In this document: positions 9,109 through 18,915 of the stretch, in pieces
Position numbering within the stretch: the first letter of the stretch is position 1
How the letters are laid out: each line of letters begins with the position of its first letter
Assembly: GCF_000009905.1 (NCBI RefSeq)
Contig: NC_006177.1
Coordinates: 1,550,001-1,614,000 of the forward strand
Length of the DNA: 64,000 nt
Source of the DNA: Symbiobacterium thermophilum IAM 14863
GTDB lineage: Bacteria > Bacillota > Sulfobacillia > Symbiobacteriales > Symbiobacteriaceae
Reading direction: 5' to 3'
Program-made: the position numbers and the translations under genes
Notes under the pieces: model-generated
Databases searched by the model: none
Told to the model about the DNA's origin: nothing
Seen by the model: only the letters and a program-made list of their open reading frames with translations

Positions 9109-9773
9109 ATGTGGGTGAAGATCTGCGGCTTGCAGTTTATGAAGGACGCGGTGGCCGCCGTCGAGGCCGGGGCCGATGCCCTGGGCTTCGTCTTCGCCCC
9201 CAGTCGGCGGCAGGTGACCCCCGAGCGGGTCGAGGCCCTGATCAGCGGGCTGCCGCCGGAAACCGTGACGGTGGGCGTCTTCGTGGACGCCCCGATGGAG
9301 GAGATCCGCCGGGCCGTAACGCTGTCCGGGCTGAAGGCCGTGCAGCTGCACGGCTCCGAGCCGCCGGAGGCGATCGATCAGATCGGACTGCCGGTGATCA
9401 AGGCGATCCGCATCCGGGGGCCCGAGGACCTGGCCCGGCTGCCGGACTACCGCAACGCGGCGGGCCTGCTGCTGGAGCCCTACGTGGAGGGGCAGGCCGG
9501 CGGCACCGGCCAGACGCTGGACCCGACTCTGGTCCGCTGGGCGGCCCAGACCCTGGAGCGGGCCGGCGTGCCGCTCGCCGGCCCCGACGAGCCGCTGACC
9601 CCCGGCCGGCCCAAGCTGATCCTGGCCGGCGGGCTGACCCCGGACAACGTGGCCGACGCCATCGCCAGGGCCCAGCCGGGCGGGGTCGACGTCTCCAGCG
9701 GCGTCGAGAACGGGGGCGTCAAGGATATCAACAAGATCTACGCCTTCGTCGCCGCCGCCAAGGGGGTGGCGCG

Positions 9774-9777
<4 letters not shown>
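9109..9777 (+). CDS. trpF: Phosphoribosylanthranilate isomerase
   Basis: Catalyses the Amadori rearrangement of phosphoribosylanthranilate. It has 222 residues and a TIM barrel fold. KICGLQ at the N-terminus carries the catalytic Cys (residue 5), and the [10 protein letters not shown] and VDVSSGVE phosphate-site motifs close the barrel. A loop ([18 protein letters not shown], about residues 151-168) is longer than usual. The ATG follows a GAAAGGAG site; the 3' end overlaps trpB by four bases. Confidence 0.94.
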
Positions 9778-10972
<1,195 letters not shown>

Positions 10973-10976
<4 letters not shown>

Positions 10977-11812
10977 GCCGCATCGCCGAACGGTTCGCCC
11001 TGCTGCGCAGTCGGGGGGAGAAGGGGCTCATCGCCTACCTGGCCGCCGGCGACCCCTCCCTGGCCACCACCCGCAGGCTGGTGCACGCCCTCGCGGAGGC
11101 GGGGGTGGACATGGTCGAGCTGGGCCTGCCGTTTTCCGACCCGCTGGCCGACGGTCCGGTGATCCAGGCGGCCAGCCAGCGGGCCCTGGCGGCCGGCGCC
11201 AACACCGATAATGTGCTGGAACTGGTCGCGGCATTGCGCGCCGACGGGTTGCAGATACCGCTGCTGATCATGACATACTACAACCTGGTGTTGCGGCCGG
11301 GGGTTGAGAACTTCTGTCACCGTGCGGCCGCAGCCGGGGTCGACGGCCTGATCCTGCCCGACGTGCCGGTGGAGGAGAGCGACGAGATCCGCGCCGCGGC
11401 CGGGGCGGTAGGGCTCGACCTCATCCAGTTCGTCGCCCCCACCTCGCCGCCGGAGCGGATCCGGCGGGCGGCCGAGCTGGCGCGGGGGTTCATCTACGCC
11501 GTGTCGTCCACCGGCGTGACCGGCGTGCGGGACCGGCTGCCGCCGCAGCTCACCGCCATGGTGGAGGCGGTGAAGGCGGTCACCGACACCCCGGTGGCGG
11601 TGGGCTTCGGCATCTCCCGGCCCGAGCAGGTGCGCCAGGTCACGGCCGTGGCTGACGCCGCCATCGTCGGATCGGCCTTCGTGCGCCACTGCGGCGAGGG
11701 GCTGCCGGAGCATGAACTGGTGGAGCGGGTGCGGATCCTGGCGGAGGAGCTGAAGGCGGGCACCCGGCCTGGTACGGGATGGGACAGCCGGTTTGTGAAA
11801 AACGAGGCTTGA
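10973..11812 (+). CDS. trpA: Tryptophan synthase alpha chain
   Basis: Cleaves indole-3-glycerol phosphate and passes indole to TrpB. It is a 279-residue TIM barrel. The catalytic Glu and Asp lie in [20 protein letters not shown] (about residues 45-64), and the phosphate site is at [10 protein letters not shown] near 210. It is the last gene of the trp operon. The promoter of the next (tyrosine-controlled) leader overlaps its stop codon, and no terminator separates the two, so some trp read-through into the aroF T-box is expected. Confidence 0.96.
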
Positions 11813-11837
11813 CGACGCCGTGGTACCGGTGTACACT
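11809..11837 (+). promoter_or_regulatory. Promoter of the Tyr T-box leader
   Basis: A -35 TTGACG (11809-11814) overlaps the trpA stop, followed by 17 bases and -10 TACACT (11832-11837). Spacing is ideal and the hexamers match 5/6 and 4/6. A T-box leader starts directly after it. Confidence 0.6.
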
Positions 11838-11844
11838 AGGCTTC

Positions 11845-12195
11845 AATATTGTAAAGCGATGAGCGGGAGAAGTAGACCCAAGGCCGGAGAGCTGCAGAGA
11901 GCCAGCGGTTGGTGCAAGCTGGCGCCGAAGGCGGGTTCGAATACACCCGTGAGCGTAGGCTGAACGACTGGCGCATCCCGTCGGGCCGGCGGACCTGAAC
12001 GAGGGAGTCGGTCCGGTGGCGGACCACAAGCCGTCGGGTGCGCGCGTCCAGTAGGTACACCGGCACGCCCCCGTTACCAAGGGCGGAGGGGATGATGGTC
12101 CCCGGAACGAGTGGGTCCGCGCCGGAGCGGACCAAGCAGGGTGGTACCACGAAAGCCTTTCGGCTTCCGTCCCTACACGGGATGGAAGCCGTTTT
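11845..12195 (+). promoter_or_regulatory. T-box riboswitch, tRNA-Tyr specific
   Basis: The start GAUGAGCGGGAGAAGUAGA is typical of a T-box leader. The T-box core AGCAGGGTGGTACCACG is at 12135-12151, and a terminator follows. In the specifier region the sequence reads GAA-UAC-ACC, placing a Tyr codon at 11942-11944 in the same context as UGG in the trp leader. The bulge reads UGGU, matching a tRNA with A73, the tRNA-Tyr discriminator. Downstream are DAHP synthase, prephenate dehydrogenase and EPSP synthase, which fits control by tyrosine starvation. Tyrosine T-boxes are best known from tyrS; here the target is biosynthetic. Confidence 0.9.
12161..12195 (+). terminator. Regulated intrinsic terminator of the Tyr T-box
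   Basis: A stem CGGCTTCCGTCCC (12161-12173) pairs with 12179-12191 (one G-U pair) across the loop TACAC and is followed by TTTT. Architecture matches the trp leader terminator. Confidence 0.9.
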
Positions 12196-12236
12196 GCTTT
12201 CCCGTGAAACCAGCAGGAAGGGTGAGGTGTTGAGCG

Positions 12237-13277
12237 GTGATCATCGTCATGCGGAAAGGCGCCACCGAGGCGCAGGTCAACGACATCGTGGAGCGGGTTC
12301 GGGCGGCGGGATTCGGCGTGCACCTCTCCCAGGGGGAAGAGCGGACGATCATCGGGGCGATCGGCGGCGACCGGGCGGTGCTGGCCGACCTGAACCTGGA
12401 GGCCGCCCCCGGCGTCGAGCGGGTGACCCCGATCTCGAAGCCCTACAAGCTGGCTTCGCGGGACTTCCATCCGGAGGACACGCTGATCCGCATCGGCGGT
12501 CCCACGGTGGGGGGCAACGACTTCTGGGTCGTGGCGGGGCCCTGCTCCGTGGAGGGGCGCGAGCTGCTCCTGGAGGCGGCCCGCCTGGTCCGGGACGGCG
12601 GCGCCCACGCCCTCCGGGCCGGCGCCTTCAAGCCCCGGACCAGCCCGTACTCCTTCCAGGGGCTGGGCGAGGAAGGACTGAAGTACCTGGCCGAGGCCCG
12701 GGCGGTGACCGGGCTGCCGGTCGTCACCGAGGTCATGGACACCCGGGACGTGGAGCTGGTGGCCGAGTACGCCGACGTGCTGCAGATCGGCACCCGGAAC
12801 ATGCAGAACTTCAGCCTGCTCCGGGAGGTCGGCCGGGCGAACAGGCCCGTGCTGCTGAAGCGGGGCATGTCGGCCACCATTGAGGAGTGGTTGATGGCGG
12901 CCGAGTACGTAATGAGCGAGGGTAACCACCAGGTGATCCTGTGCGAGCGGGGCGTGCGCACCTTTGAGACGGCCACCCGCAACACGCTGGACCTGTCCGC
13001 CGTGGTGGTGGCCAAGTCGCTGACCCACCTGCCGGTGGTGGTGGATCCCAGCCACGGCGTGGGCAGGCGGGACTTCGTGGTGGCGCTGGCCCGGGCGGCC
13101 GCGGCCGCCGGCGCGGACGGGATCCTGGTGGAGGTGCACCCGCGGCCGGACGAGGCCAAGTCCGACGCCGCCCAGACCATCGGACCCGCCGCGTTCCACC
13201 AGATGATGCACGACGTGGCCGCCATCCTGCAGGTGCTGGGGCGGCGGCTGCCTGCCGCTGCGGCGGTCCATGTCTAG
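12237..13277 (+). CDS. aroF: 3-deoxy-7-phosphoheptulonate synthase (DAHP synthase, type I-beta)
   Basis: First enzyme of the shikimate pathway, joining PEP and erythrose 4-phosphate. It has 346 residues. An N-terminal ferredoxin-like regulatory domain (residues 1 to about 75, beginning MIIVMRKGATEAQV) precedes the barrel, as in Thermotoga DAHP synthase, where Tyr and Phe inhibit through it. Barrel motifs include VVAGPCSVEGRE and LRAGAFKPRTSPYSFQG. The GTG at 12237 is chosen because homologues begin with this hydrophobic strand and GGGTGAGG lies just upstream. It is the first gene after the Tyr T-box, so control is at both RNA and probably enzyme level. It overlaps tyrA by eight bases. Confidence 0.95.
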   Translation: MIIVMRKGATEAQVNDIVERVRAAGFGVHLSQGEERTIIGAIGGDRAVLADLNLEAAPGVERVTPISKPYKLASRDFHPEDTLIRIGGPTVGGNDFWVVAGPCSVEGRELLLEAARLVRDGGAHALRAGAFKPRTSPYSFQGLGEEGLKYLAEARAVTGLPVVTEVMDTRDVELVAEYADVLQIGTRNMQNFSLLREVGRANRPVLLKRGMSATIEEWLMAAEYVMSEGNHQVILCERGVRTFETATRNTLDLSAVVVAKSLTHLPVVVDPSHGVGRRDFVVALARAAAAAGADGILVEVHPRPDEAKSDAAQTIGPAAFHQMMHDVAAILQVLGRRLPAAAAVHV

Positions 13278-14238
13278 CGGATTCGGCACCGTCGCCATCT
13301 GGGGCGTCGGGCTGATCGGCGGCTCCATCGGCATGGCCCTGCGCCAGCGGGGTCTTGCCGACGAGGTGATCGGCATCGGCCGGCCCGCGACACGGGCTGC
13401 AGCGGCGGATGCCTCGGGCCCGGGCGGTGGTGCCGGCGCCTGGGAAGTGCCGGAAGCGGTGCGGCTCGGGGCGGTGGATCGCATGGTCACCGACCCCGCG
13501 GCCGCCCTGGCCCGGGCCGACCTGGTGATCCTGGCCATGCCCGTTCAGCCGATGATCGACCTGGCCCCTCGGGCCGCACCGCTTCTCCGCCCGGGCACCG
13601 TCGTCACCGACGTCGCCTCCGTGAAGGAGGCGGTGGTGGCGGCGTGGGAGCGGCACCTGCCGGACGGGGTCGCCTTCGTGGGCGGCCACCCGATGTTCGG
13701 AAGGGAACGCTCCGGCGTCGCCTGGGCGTCGGCGGACCTCATCCCCGGCTGCCGCTGGGTGCTGACGCCCGGGCAGCGCGCGGTCACGGTGCTGAAGGCC
13801 GGGCGCAGCGGGGCGGAGGTTTCGCCGCTGGAGCTGGTGTGGGACCTGGCGGCGGCGCTGGGCGCCCTGCCCGTGGTGATGTCGCCCGCGGAGCACGATC
13901 GGCGCGTCGCCGGGGCCTCGCACCTGCCCCAGCTGGTGGCCACGGCCCTGGCGGCCGCGGCCCTGGACCTGGACGAGACGCAGCCGGGCACGCTGGAACT
14001 GGCCGCCGGGGGCTTCCGGGATGCCACCCGCATCGCCGACAGCCCCGCGGCGCTCTGGCACGAGATCTGGGCCAATAACCGGCCCGCGCTCCGGGAGGCA
14101 GTCGCGGCCTTTCGGGGCGTGCTGGCGGACCTGGAGGCGGCGGTGGACGCGGGGGACTTCGGCGCCCTGGCCGCCGTGTTCGAGCGGGCGCACGCCGCCC
14201 GCCGCCGGGTCGGCGGCCGCACGGGCGGCCCGGCGTGA
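13270..14238 (+). CDS. tyrA: Prephenate dehydrogenase
   Basis: Oxidative decarboxylation of prephenate to 4-hydroxyphenylpyruvate, the tyrosine branch. It has 322 residues. The N-terminal Rossmann motif is GVGLIGGSIG (about residues 12-21); GGHPMFGRERSGV near 137 is the family substrate loop. No C-terminal ACT domain is present, so feedback may come only through the T-box and DAHP synthase. The ATG overlaps the end of aroF. The last about 20 residues are Arg/Gly rich. Confidence 0.92.
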   Translation: MSSGFGTVAIWGVGLIGGSIGMALRQRGLADEVIGIGRPATRAAAADASGPGGGAGAWEVPEAVRLGAVDRMVTDPAAALARADLVILAMPVQPMIDLAPRAAPLLRPGTVVTDVASVKEAVVAAWERHLPDGVAFVGGHPMFGRERSGVAWASADLIPGCRWVLTPGQRAVTVLKAGRSGAEVSPLELVWDLAAALGALPVVMSPAEHDRRVAGASHLPQLVATALAAAALDLDETQPGTLELAAGGFRDATRIADSPAALWHEIWANNRPALREAVAAFRGVLADLEAAVDAGDFGALAAVFERAHAARRRVGGRTGGPA

Positions 14239-14383
14239 GCGACCTGACGGGCACGCCCGGGCGGCGGCCGCGACGGGAAGGCTGCGCGCCTCCGCCGGCC
14301 TGTTTCGGCCGTGATGGACAATGATCCGGCAGACTGCACGTGCTTCATGCCTGAGATGATGCAGTCAGGGCCGGAAAGGCCTT

Positions 14384-14392
14384 TGATACAAT
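14384..14392 (+). promoter_or_regulatory. Possible extended -10 promoter before aroA
   Basis: TGATACAAT (14384-14392) is an extended -10 element (TGnTACAAT) with no convincing -35. It lies in the 347-base gap between tyrA and aroA (14239-14585). Otherwise this gap holds only short GC-rich inverted repeats and no credible gene, and it would give a leader of nearly 190 nt. I see no T-box or terminator in it. Confidence 0.3.
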
Positions 14393-14585
14393 GGGAAACG
14401 GTCTCCGCTGTCTGCATCAGGAATCGGCTGTTATCTTGGCTGCGCTTTCCCGGACGGTGTCAACCCGATTGTGTCAGCCGGACGGCAGCCGCCTCGCGAC
14501 ACCGGGCGAGGAACCGTGCGTCGGGCCTTCCGGGGTCAGATCCGGATTTGGCCCCGGGGCGCGGCAGCGGAGAGGGAGGGATTCC

Positions 14586-15935
14586 ATGGACGTCAGGGTG
14601 TACCCGGCCACCCGGCTGGAGGGGACGGTCAACCCGCCGTCCTCCAAGAACTACACGACGCGGTACCTCCTCGCCGCCGCCCTGGCGGAGGGCGAGTCGC
14701 TCATCCGTTACCCGGCCGAGAGCGAGGATGCTGCCGCGCTGAAGCGGTGCCTCGCCGACCTGGGCGCGGAGCTCATTCCCGACGGTCCGCACCTGCGGGT
14801 GCGGGGGTTCGGCGCCAACCCGCGCAACCCCGGAACCCTGAACCCGGGGAACGCCGGGGCGGTCCTGCGCTTTTTGATGGCCGTCTGCGCGGCCACCCTG
14901 GACGAGATCACCTTTGTCACCGACTACGCCGAGTCGCTGGGCAGACGGCCCCACGGCGACCTGCTGGACGCCCTGGCGCAGCTCGGGGCACAGGTGGAGA
15001 GCCGGGAAGGGAGGCTGCCGATCACCATCCGCACGGGACCCCCGGCCGGAGCGGGCAGCCGCAGCGGCTGGGAACGGCCGCCGTCGGGCCGGGTCGGCCG
15101 GCTGCGGGGCGGCACGGTGCGGGTGAGCGGGTCGGTCTCCAGCCAGTACACGTCGGCGCTCCTCTTCGCCGCGCCGCTGATCGGCGAGGACGTGACGATC
15201 GAGGTCACGGGGGACATGAAGTCCCGCCCGCCCATCCGGCAGACGCTGCAGGTGCTCCAGGAGGCGGGGATCCGGGTAGAGGCCGGGGACGACCTCCGCC
15301 GGTTCCACATCCCCGGCGGCCAGCGGTATCGTCCCCGGGAGTACACGGTGCCCGGCGACTACCCGGGCGCCGCCGCGCTCATGGCCGCAGCCGCGGTGGT
15401 GCCCTCCGACGTGACGATCCCCCGGCTCTTCCCCGACGAGCAGGGGGAGCGGCAGGCGATCGACGTGCTGCGGGCGATGGGGGCGGATATCGCCCACGAC
15501 GGGCAGCAGGTGTGGATCCGGGGGGGCAGGCCCCTAAGGGGTGTCCGGTTCGACGGCGACCCGTTCACGGACGCCGTGCTGGCCCTGACCGCCGCGGCCG
15601 TCCTGGCGGAGGGGGAGACAGTTTTCTATAATGTAGAGAATCTGCGCTACAAGGAATGTGACCGCATCTCCGACTACCGGGCGGAGTTGAACAAGCTGGG
15701 CGCCCGGGTGGCGGAGGAGCGGGACAAGCTGATCGTCCGCGGACGGCCCGAGGGGGTGGAGGGCGGGGTGACGGTGGAGAGCCGGATCGACCACCGGGTG
15801 ATCATGGGGCTCACCATCGTCGCGCTGCGGGCCCGGGAGCCGGTGGTGATCCGGGACGCGCACCACGTGGCCAAGTCGTACCCGGCCTTCTTCGCGGATC
15901 TGCGCGGCCTGGGCGCCAGGGTGGAGGAGCACTGA
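14586..15935 (+). CDS. aroA: 3-phosphoshikimate 1-carboxyvinyltransferase (EPSP synthase)
   Basis: Transfers enolpyruvate from PEP to shikimate 3-phosphate. It has 449 residues, the family length. The N-terminal substrate block is NPPSSKNYTTRYLLAAAL. The PEP loop reads NPGNAGAVLRFLM where the common form is GNAGTAMRPL, so the Thr and Pro positions differ. Changes there are known to alter glyphosate sensitivity in other enzymes, but no phenotype can be read from this alone. The ATG at 14586 has GAGAGGGAGGG upstream. It likely belongs to the Tyr-controlled group (same strand, 347 bases after tyrA) and may also have its own promoter. Confidence 0.92.
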   Translation: MDVRVYPATRLEGTVNPPSSKNYTTRYLLAAALAEGESLIRYPAESEDAAALKRCLADLGAELIPDGPHLRVRGFGANPRNPGTLNPGNAGAVLRFLMAVCAATLDEITFVTDYAESLGRRPHGDLLDALAQLGAQVESREGRLPITIRTGPPAGAGSRSGWERPPSGRVGRLRGGTVRVSGSVSSQYTSALLFAAPLIGEDVTIEVTGDMKSRPPIRQTLQVLQEAGIRVEAGDDLRRFHIPGGQRYRPREYTVPGDYPGAAALMAAAAVVPSDVTIPRLFPDEQGERQAIDVLRAMGADIAHDGQQVWIRGGRPLRGVRFDGDPFTDAVLALTAAAVLAEGETVFYNVENLRYKECDRISDYRAELNKLGARVAEERDKLIVRGRPEGVEGGVTVESRIDHRVIMGLTIVALRAREPVVIRDAHHVAKSYPAFFADLRGLGARVEEH

Positions 15936-15955
15936 GCCGAGGACAAGCTACCCAC

Positions 15956-15982
15956 ACAAACGAAACAAGTTTGTTTGTTCTC
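15956..15982 (+). terminator. Weak AT-rich hairpin after aroA
   Basis: ACAAAC-G-AAAC (15956-15966) can pair with GTTT-GTTTGT (15969-15978) with one bulge, followed by TTCTCCCTT. It may be a weak terminator. The loop is only two bases, so at least one closing pair must open. Confidence 0.3.
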
Positions 15983-15984
15983 CC

Positions 15985-16014
15985 TTGCCAGCCATCAGAA
16001 GCCCCTGTTATCAT
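15985..16014 (+). promoter_or_regulatory. Promoter of the small membrane protein gene
   Basis: -35 TTGCCA (15985-15990), 18-base spacer, -10 TATCAT (16009-16014). The -35 is the same variant hexamer as in the fapR and rplS promoters of this window. Confidence 0.5.
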
Positions 16015-16046
16015 GAACATAAACAGCCCTTCTTGGGGGGATGGGC

Positions 16047-16394
16047 GTGGATCGGCGGCTCTGGTGGAGGGCGCGGCTTTACCGGTGGGGGCAGGCGCAC
16101 GACCGGTGGCTGCGCGTGGGGATGTTGCTTGGTTTCGTCGGACTGGCGCTGACCCTGGCTCTGCGCACGATCGCACCGCAGCTCTGGCCCGCGTGGCAGC
16201 TGCTGGCCATGGGCGGCTCGCTGGTGCTGGCCGGCGCAGGCTACGCGCTGCTGGGGGAGCAGACGACGGTGGTCGCCTACGCGCGCGGGGACAGCGAGCA
16301 GTTTCCGACCGTTTCGCGCTTCGCCAGCGGGCTCCTGGCCTCCTTGGGCGGAGCCATTCTGGCCATGACGGGCCTGTCCGCCATGATGGGTTAG
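16047..16394 (+). CDS. Small hypothetical membrane protein
   Basis: A 115-residue protein with a basic, Trp/Arg-rich N-terminus (DRRLWWRARLYRW) and about three hydrophobic segments (near residues 26-44, 52-68 and 90-113). The GTG at 16047 is preferred over the in-frame ATG at 16041, because GGGGGG ends directly against the ATG but leaves six bases before the GTG. It is monocistronic, with its own promoter and a strong terminator. I do not recognise a family. Confidence 0.7.
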   Translation: MDRRLWWRARLYRWGQAHDRWLRVGMLLGFVGLALTLALRTIAPQLWPAWQLLAMGGSLVLAGAGYALLGEQTTVVAYARGDSEQFPTVSRFASGLLASLGGAILAMTGLSAMMG

Positions 16395-16427
16395 CCCGTG
16401 TGTGTTTCGACGGCCATAAGGTACAGA

Positions 16428-16465
16428 CCGGAGGTTCCATACGGGACCTCCGGCCTATTTTTGCA
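16428..16465 (+). terminator. Intrinsic terminator
   Basis: An 11-bp stem CCGGAGGTTCC (16428-16438) pairs with 16443-16453 (one G-U) across ATAC and is followed by a CCTATTTTT tract. It closes the small membrane protein gene. Confidence 0.88.
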
Positions 16466-16639
16466 CTATCCTTCGTTATACACTGATCGTCCAACCGATT
16501 CACGGACGCGATTTTTCGGGTTTCGGTAGGAATGAACATGGGCACAAGGTGTTATTGTGGGGTAGCCCCGGGCTGTGGCAATCTTGCTGGGAACGGTTCA
16601 GTCACGTGCTTTCACACCCCAGATCGAGGAGGGCAGAGG

Positions 16640-18637
16640 ATGAAGCGGAACATCCCCGTTACCCAGGTTGAACGCGACTACCCCGCCGAAGAACGGCTGA
16701 TCTCCGAAACGGACCTGCGCGGGATCATCACCACGGCCAACGCATCATTCTGCGCGGTGGCCGGCTACAGCCGGGAAGAGCTGGTCGGTAAGCCCCACAA
16801 CATCGTGCGCCACCCGGACATGCCGAGCGCCGCCTTCAAGGACATGTGGGACACGATCCAGGCTGGCGAACGCTGGGTGGGGATCGTCAAGAACCGCTGC
16901 AAGAACGGCGACCATTATTGGGTGAAGGCCTTTGTCTCCCCCGTGCTGGAGGACGGCAAGATCATCGGCTACCGGTCGGTGCGGCGCAAGCCTACCCGGG
17001 AGGAGATCCGGGAGGCGGAGGAGCTGTACCGGCGGATGAACAGCGGCGAGCAGGGGCTGCTCGACACCCTGGGCGCCCTGCGCCGTCGGGAGAGCCTGGG
17101 GGAGCGTCTGGGCACCCTCGGGCAGGTGGCGCTCATGCTGGCCTGGCCGGCCGCAGTGGCCATCGCTATGGCGGTCGCGGCCACCGTGGGCCTGCCGCCC
17201 GCGGTGCTCTGGGCGATCGCCGGGATGGGCGGCATCGTCGGCGCCGGCCTGGGCGTGGCGATCTACCGGTGGCAGACCGCGCCCCTCGAGGCGCTGGCCA
17301 GGGTCGCGACGGCCTTTGAGCGGGGCGACCTCACGGCCCGCATCGACCTGCCCGGCCGGTCCCGCTACGCCCAGATCGCCCGGTCCATCAACCTCGCCCT
17401 GGACGGGGTGGAGATCGCCCTGGCCGACACCAGCCAGATGTTGGACGGGCTGCGGCGGGGCGAGTTCGGACGGCGGATCACCGTCACGCTGCCGGGTGAG
17501 ATGGGGCTGATCAAGGAGTCGGCGAACCGGCTGGCGGAGGAGATCGAGGCCACCATCACCGCGCTGAACGCCCAGCTGGCGGCGCTGGCGGACGGGCAGC
17601 TGGACGCGCACCAGCGGGCCTTCACCGGCGAGGGCCACTTCCGCGAGGCCCAGGAGCGGGCAGCCGGAACGGCTGCCCGGCTGGCGACGCTGCTGAAGGA
17701 GATGGTGGCCTCGGTGCAGGCCCTGGCGAGGGGCGACCTCACCAGGACGCTGTCGTTTGACGCCAAGGGAGACCTGGCCATTCTGATCAAGCAATACAAC
17801 GCGGCGCTCACCGCGCTCTCGGACACGCTCACCGCCCTGCAGCACCATGCGCATCAGGTGGCCTTCGCGGCCGAGGAGAACAGCCGGGCCGCGGCCCAGA
17901 TCGCGGCCGGCGCCGAGGACCAGATGATCACGGTGGAGGAAGTGACGCGGGCCGTCCAGGAGTCGGGGGCTTCCATCGTGAGCCTGGCCGACGATGCCGA
18001 GGCGGCCAGCGGCAAGTCCAGCGCGACGGTGGAGATCGTCCGGAGCAGCCGCGCCGCGATGGAGCAGATGGTGTCGATCGTGCAGGCCATCGCCGCCAGC
18101 AGCCAGCAGATCAGCAAGTTCACCAACGTCATTGAGGAGATCGCCGCGCAGACGAACCTGCTGTCGCTCAACGCCGCGATCGAGGCGGCCCGGGCAGGCG
18201 AGCACGGGAGGGGCTTCGCTGTGGTCGCCCAGGAGGTGGGACACCTGGCCGCCAGCTCCGGCAAGTCGGCCAAGGAGATCCATCTGCTGGTGCAGCAGGC
18301 GGTGGAGGAGGCCAGGCGGGCGGCGGAGAGCGTCGCAGCCGTCAGCGGCGAGATGGACCGGATCGAGCAGGCGGCCCTGGAGAGCCACGAACTGCTGACG
18401 CGGATCGCCGCGGCCATCGAGGAGCAGGGCGCGACGATGCAGCAGATCGGCGAGCACGCCCGGCGGCTTTCGTCCATCGCGGAGTCCAACGCCGCCGCCA
18501 CCGAGGAGTTGGCTGCCTCGGCGTCGGAGCTGGCGGGCATCGCCGAGGCCGCTTCGGCCGAGGTGGGCCGGTTCCGGCTGCTGGTGCACGCCACCGCGGA
18601 GAACGGGGCCCCGGATCGATCCGTCGCGCAGGGCTGA
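16640..18637 (+). CDS. Aer-like methyl-accepting chemotaxis protein with PAS domain
   Basis: A 665-residue chemoreceptor. The N-terminal PAS domain (about residues 10-120; [20 protein letters not shown] and [19 protein letters not shown]) is the Aer type, which binds FAD and senses redox state in Escherichia coli. Two close hydrophobic helices (about 155-205) form a membrane hairpin with no large periplasmic domain. HAMP and HAMP-like repeats follow, then the MCP signalling domain with the hairpin tip [21 protein letters not shown] (split around residue 515). Its GAGGAGGG-type site supports the ATG at 16640. It is not next to che genes. Energy or aerotaxis sensing is inferred from the PAS type only. 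Confidence 0.92.
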   Translation: MKRNIPVTQVERDYPAEERLISETDLRGIITTANASFCAVAGYSREELVGKPHNIVRHPDMPSAAFKDMWDTIQAGERWVGIVKNRCKNGDHYWVKAFVSPVLEDGKIIGYRSVRRKPTREEIREAEELYRRMNSGEQGLLDTLGALRRRESLGERLGTLGQVALMLAWPAAVAIAMAVAATVGLPPAVLWAIAGMGGIVGAGLGVAIYRWQTAPLEALARVATAFERGDLTARIDLPGRSRYAQIARSINLALDGVEIALADTSQMLDGLRRGEFGRRITVTLPGEMGLIKESANRLAEEIEATITALNAQLAALADGQLDAHQRAFTGEGHFREAQERAAGTAARLATLLKEMVASVQALARGDLTRTLSFDAKGDLAILIKQYNAALTALSDTLTALQHHAHQVAFAAEENSRAAAQIAAGAEDQMITVEEVTRAVQESGASIVSLADDAEAASGKSSATVEIVRSSRAAMEQMVSIVQAIAASSQQISKFTNVIEEIAAQTNLLSLNAAIEAARAGEHGRGFAVVAQEVGHLAASSGKSAKEIHLLVQQAVEEARRAAESVAAVSGEMDRIEQAALESHELLTRIAAAIEEQGATMQQIGEHARRLSSIAESNAAATEELAASASELAGIAEAASAEVGRFRLLVHATAENGAPDRSVAQG

Positions 18638-18710
18638 CGCGAAAGCGCGCACATAGAAGACTCCCGGGGTACCGTGGCTATCCGGGCGCCGCTACCTGGG
18701 GGAAATGCAA

Positions 18711-18748
18711 ACAGGGCGGTCCCGCCGTGCAAGGTGGGACCGCCCTGT
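18711..18748 (+). terminator. Hairpin after the chemoreceptor gene
   Basis: A 13-bp perfect stem ACAGGGCGGTCCC (18711-18723) pairs with 18736-18748, and three further pairs are possible inside. Only a short T-poor tail follows on the + strand, so it may be a weak terminator or mRNA end protector. Confidence 0.5.
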
Positions 18749-18915
18749 CTGAATGCGCTGGCCGGCCTCCCGGCCCCAGGGGCACCGAGGTGGCCGCGGC
18801 CTGCGGGCCCGGGGCCGTGAACGAAGAAGGGAATTTTTATAGAACAAGGAGGAATTTGGGTGGTGATATGGTATTTCTTTCCTCTAACCTCACTCGGGGA
18901 AAGGAGGACGAGAGG

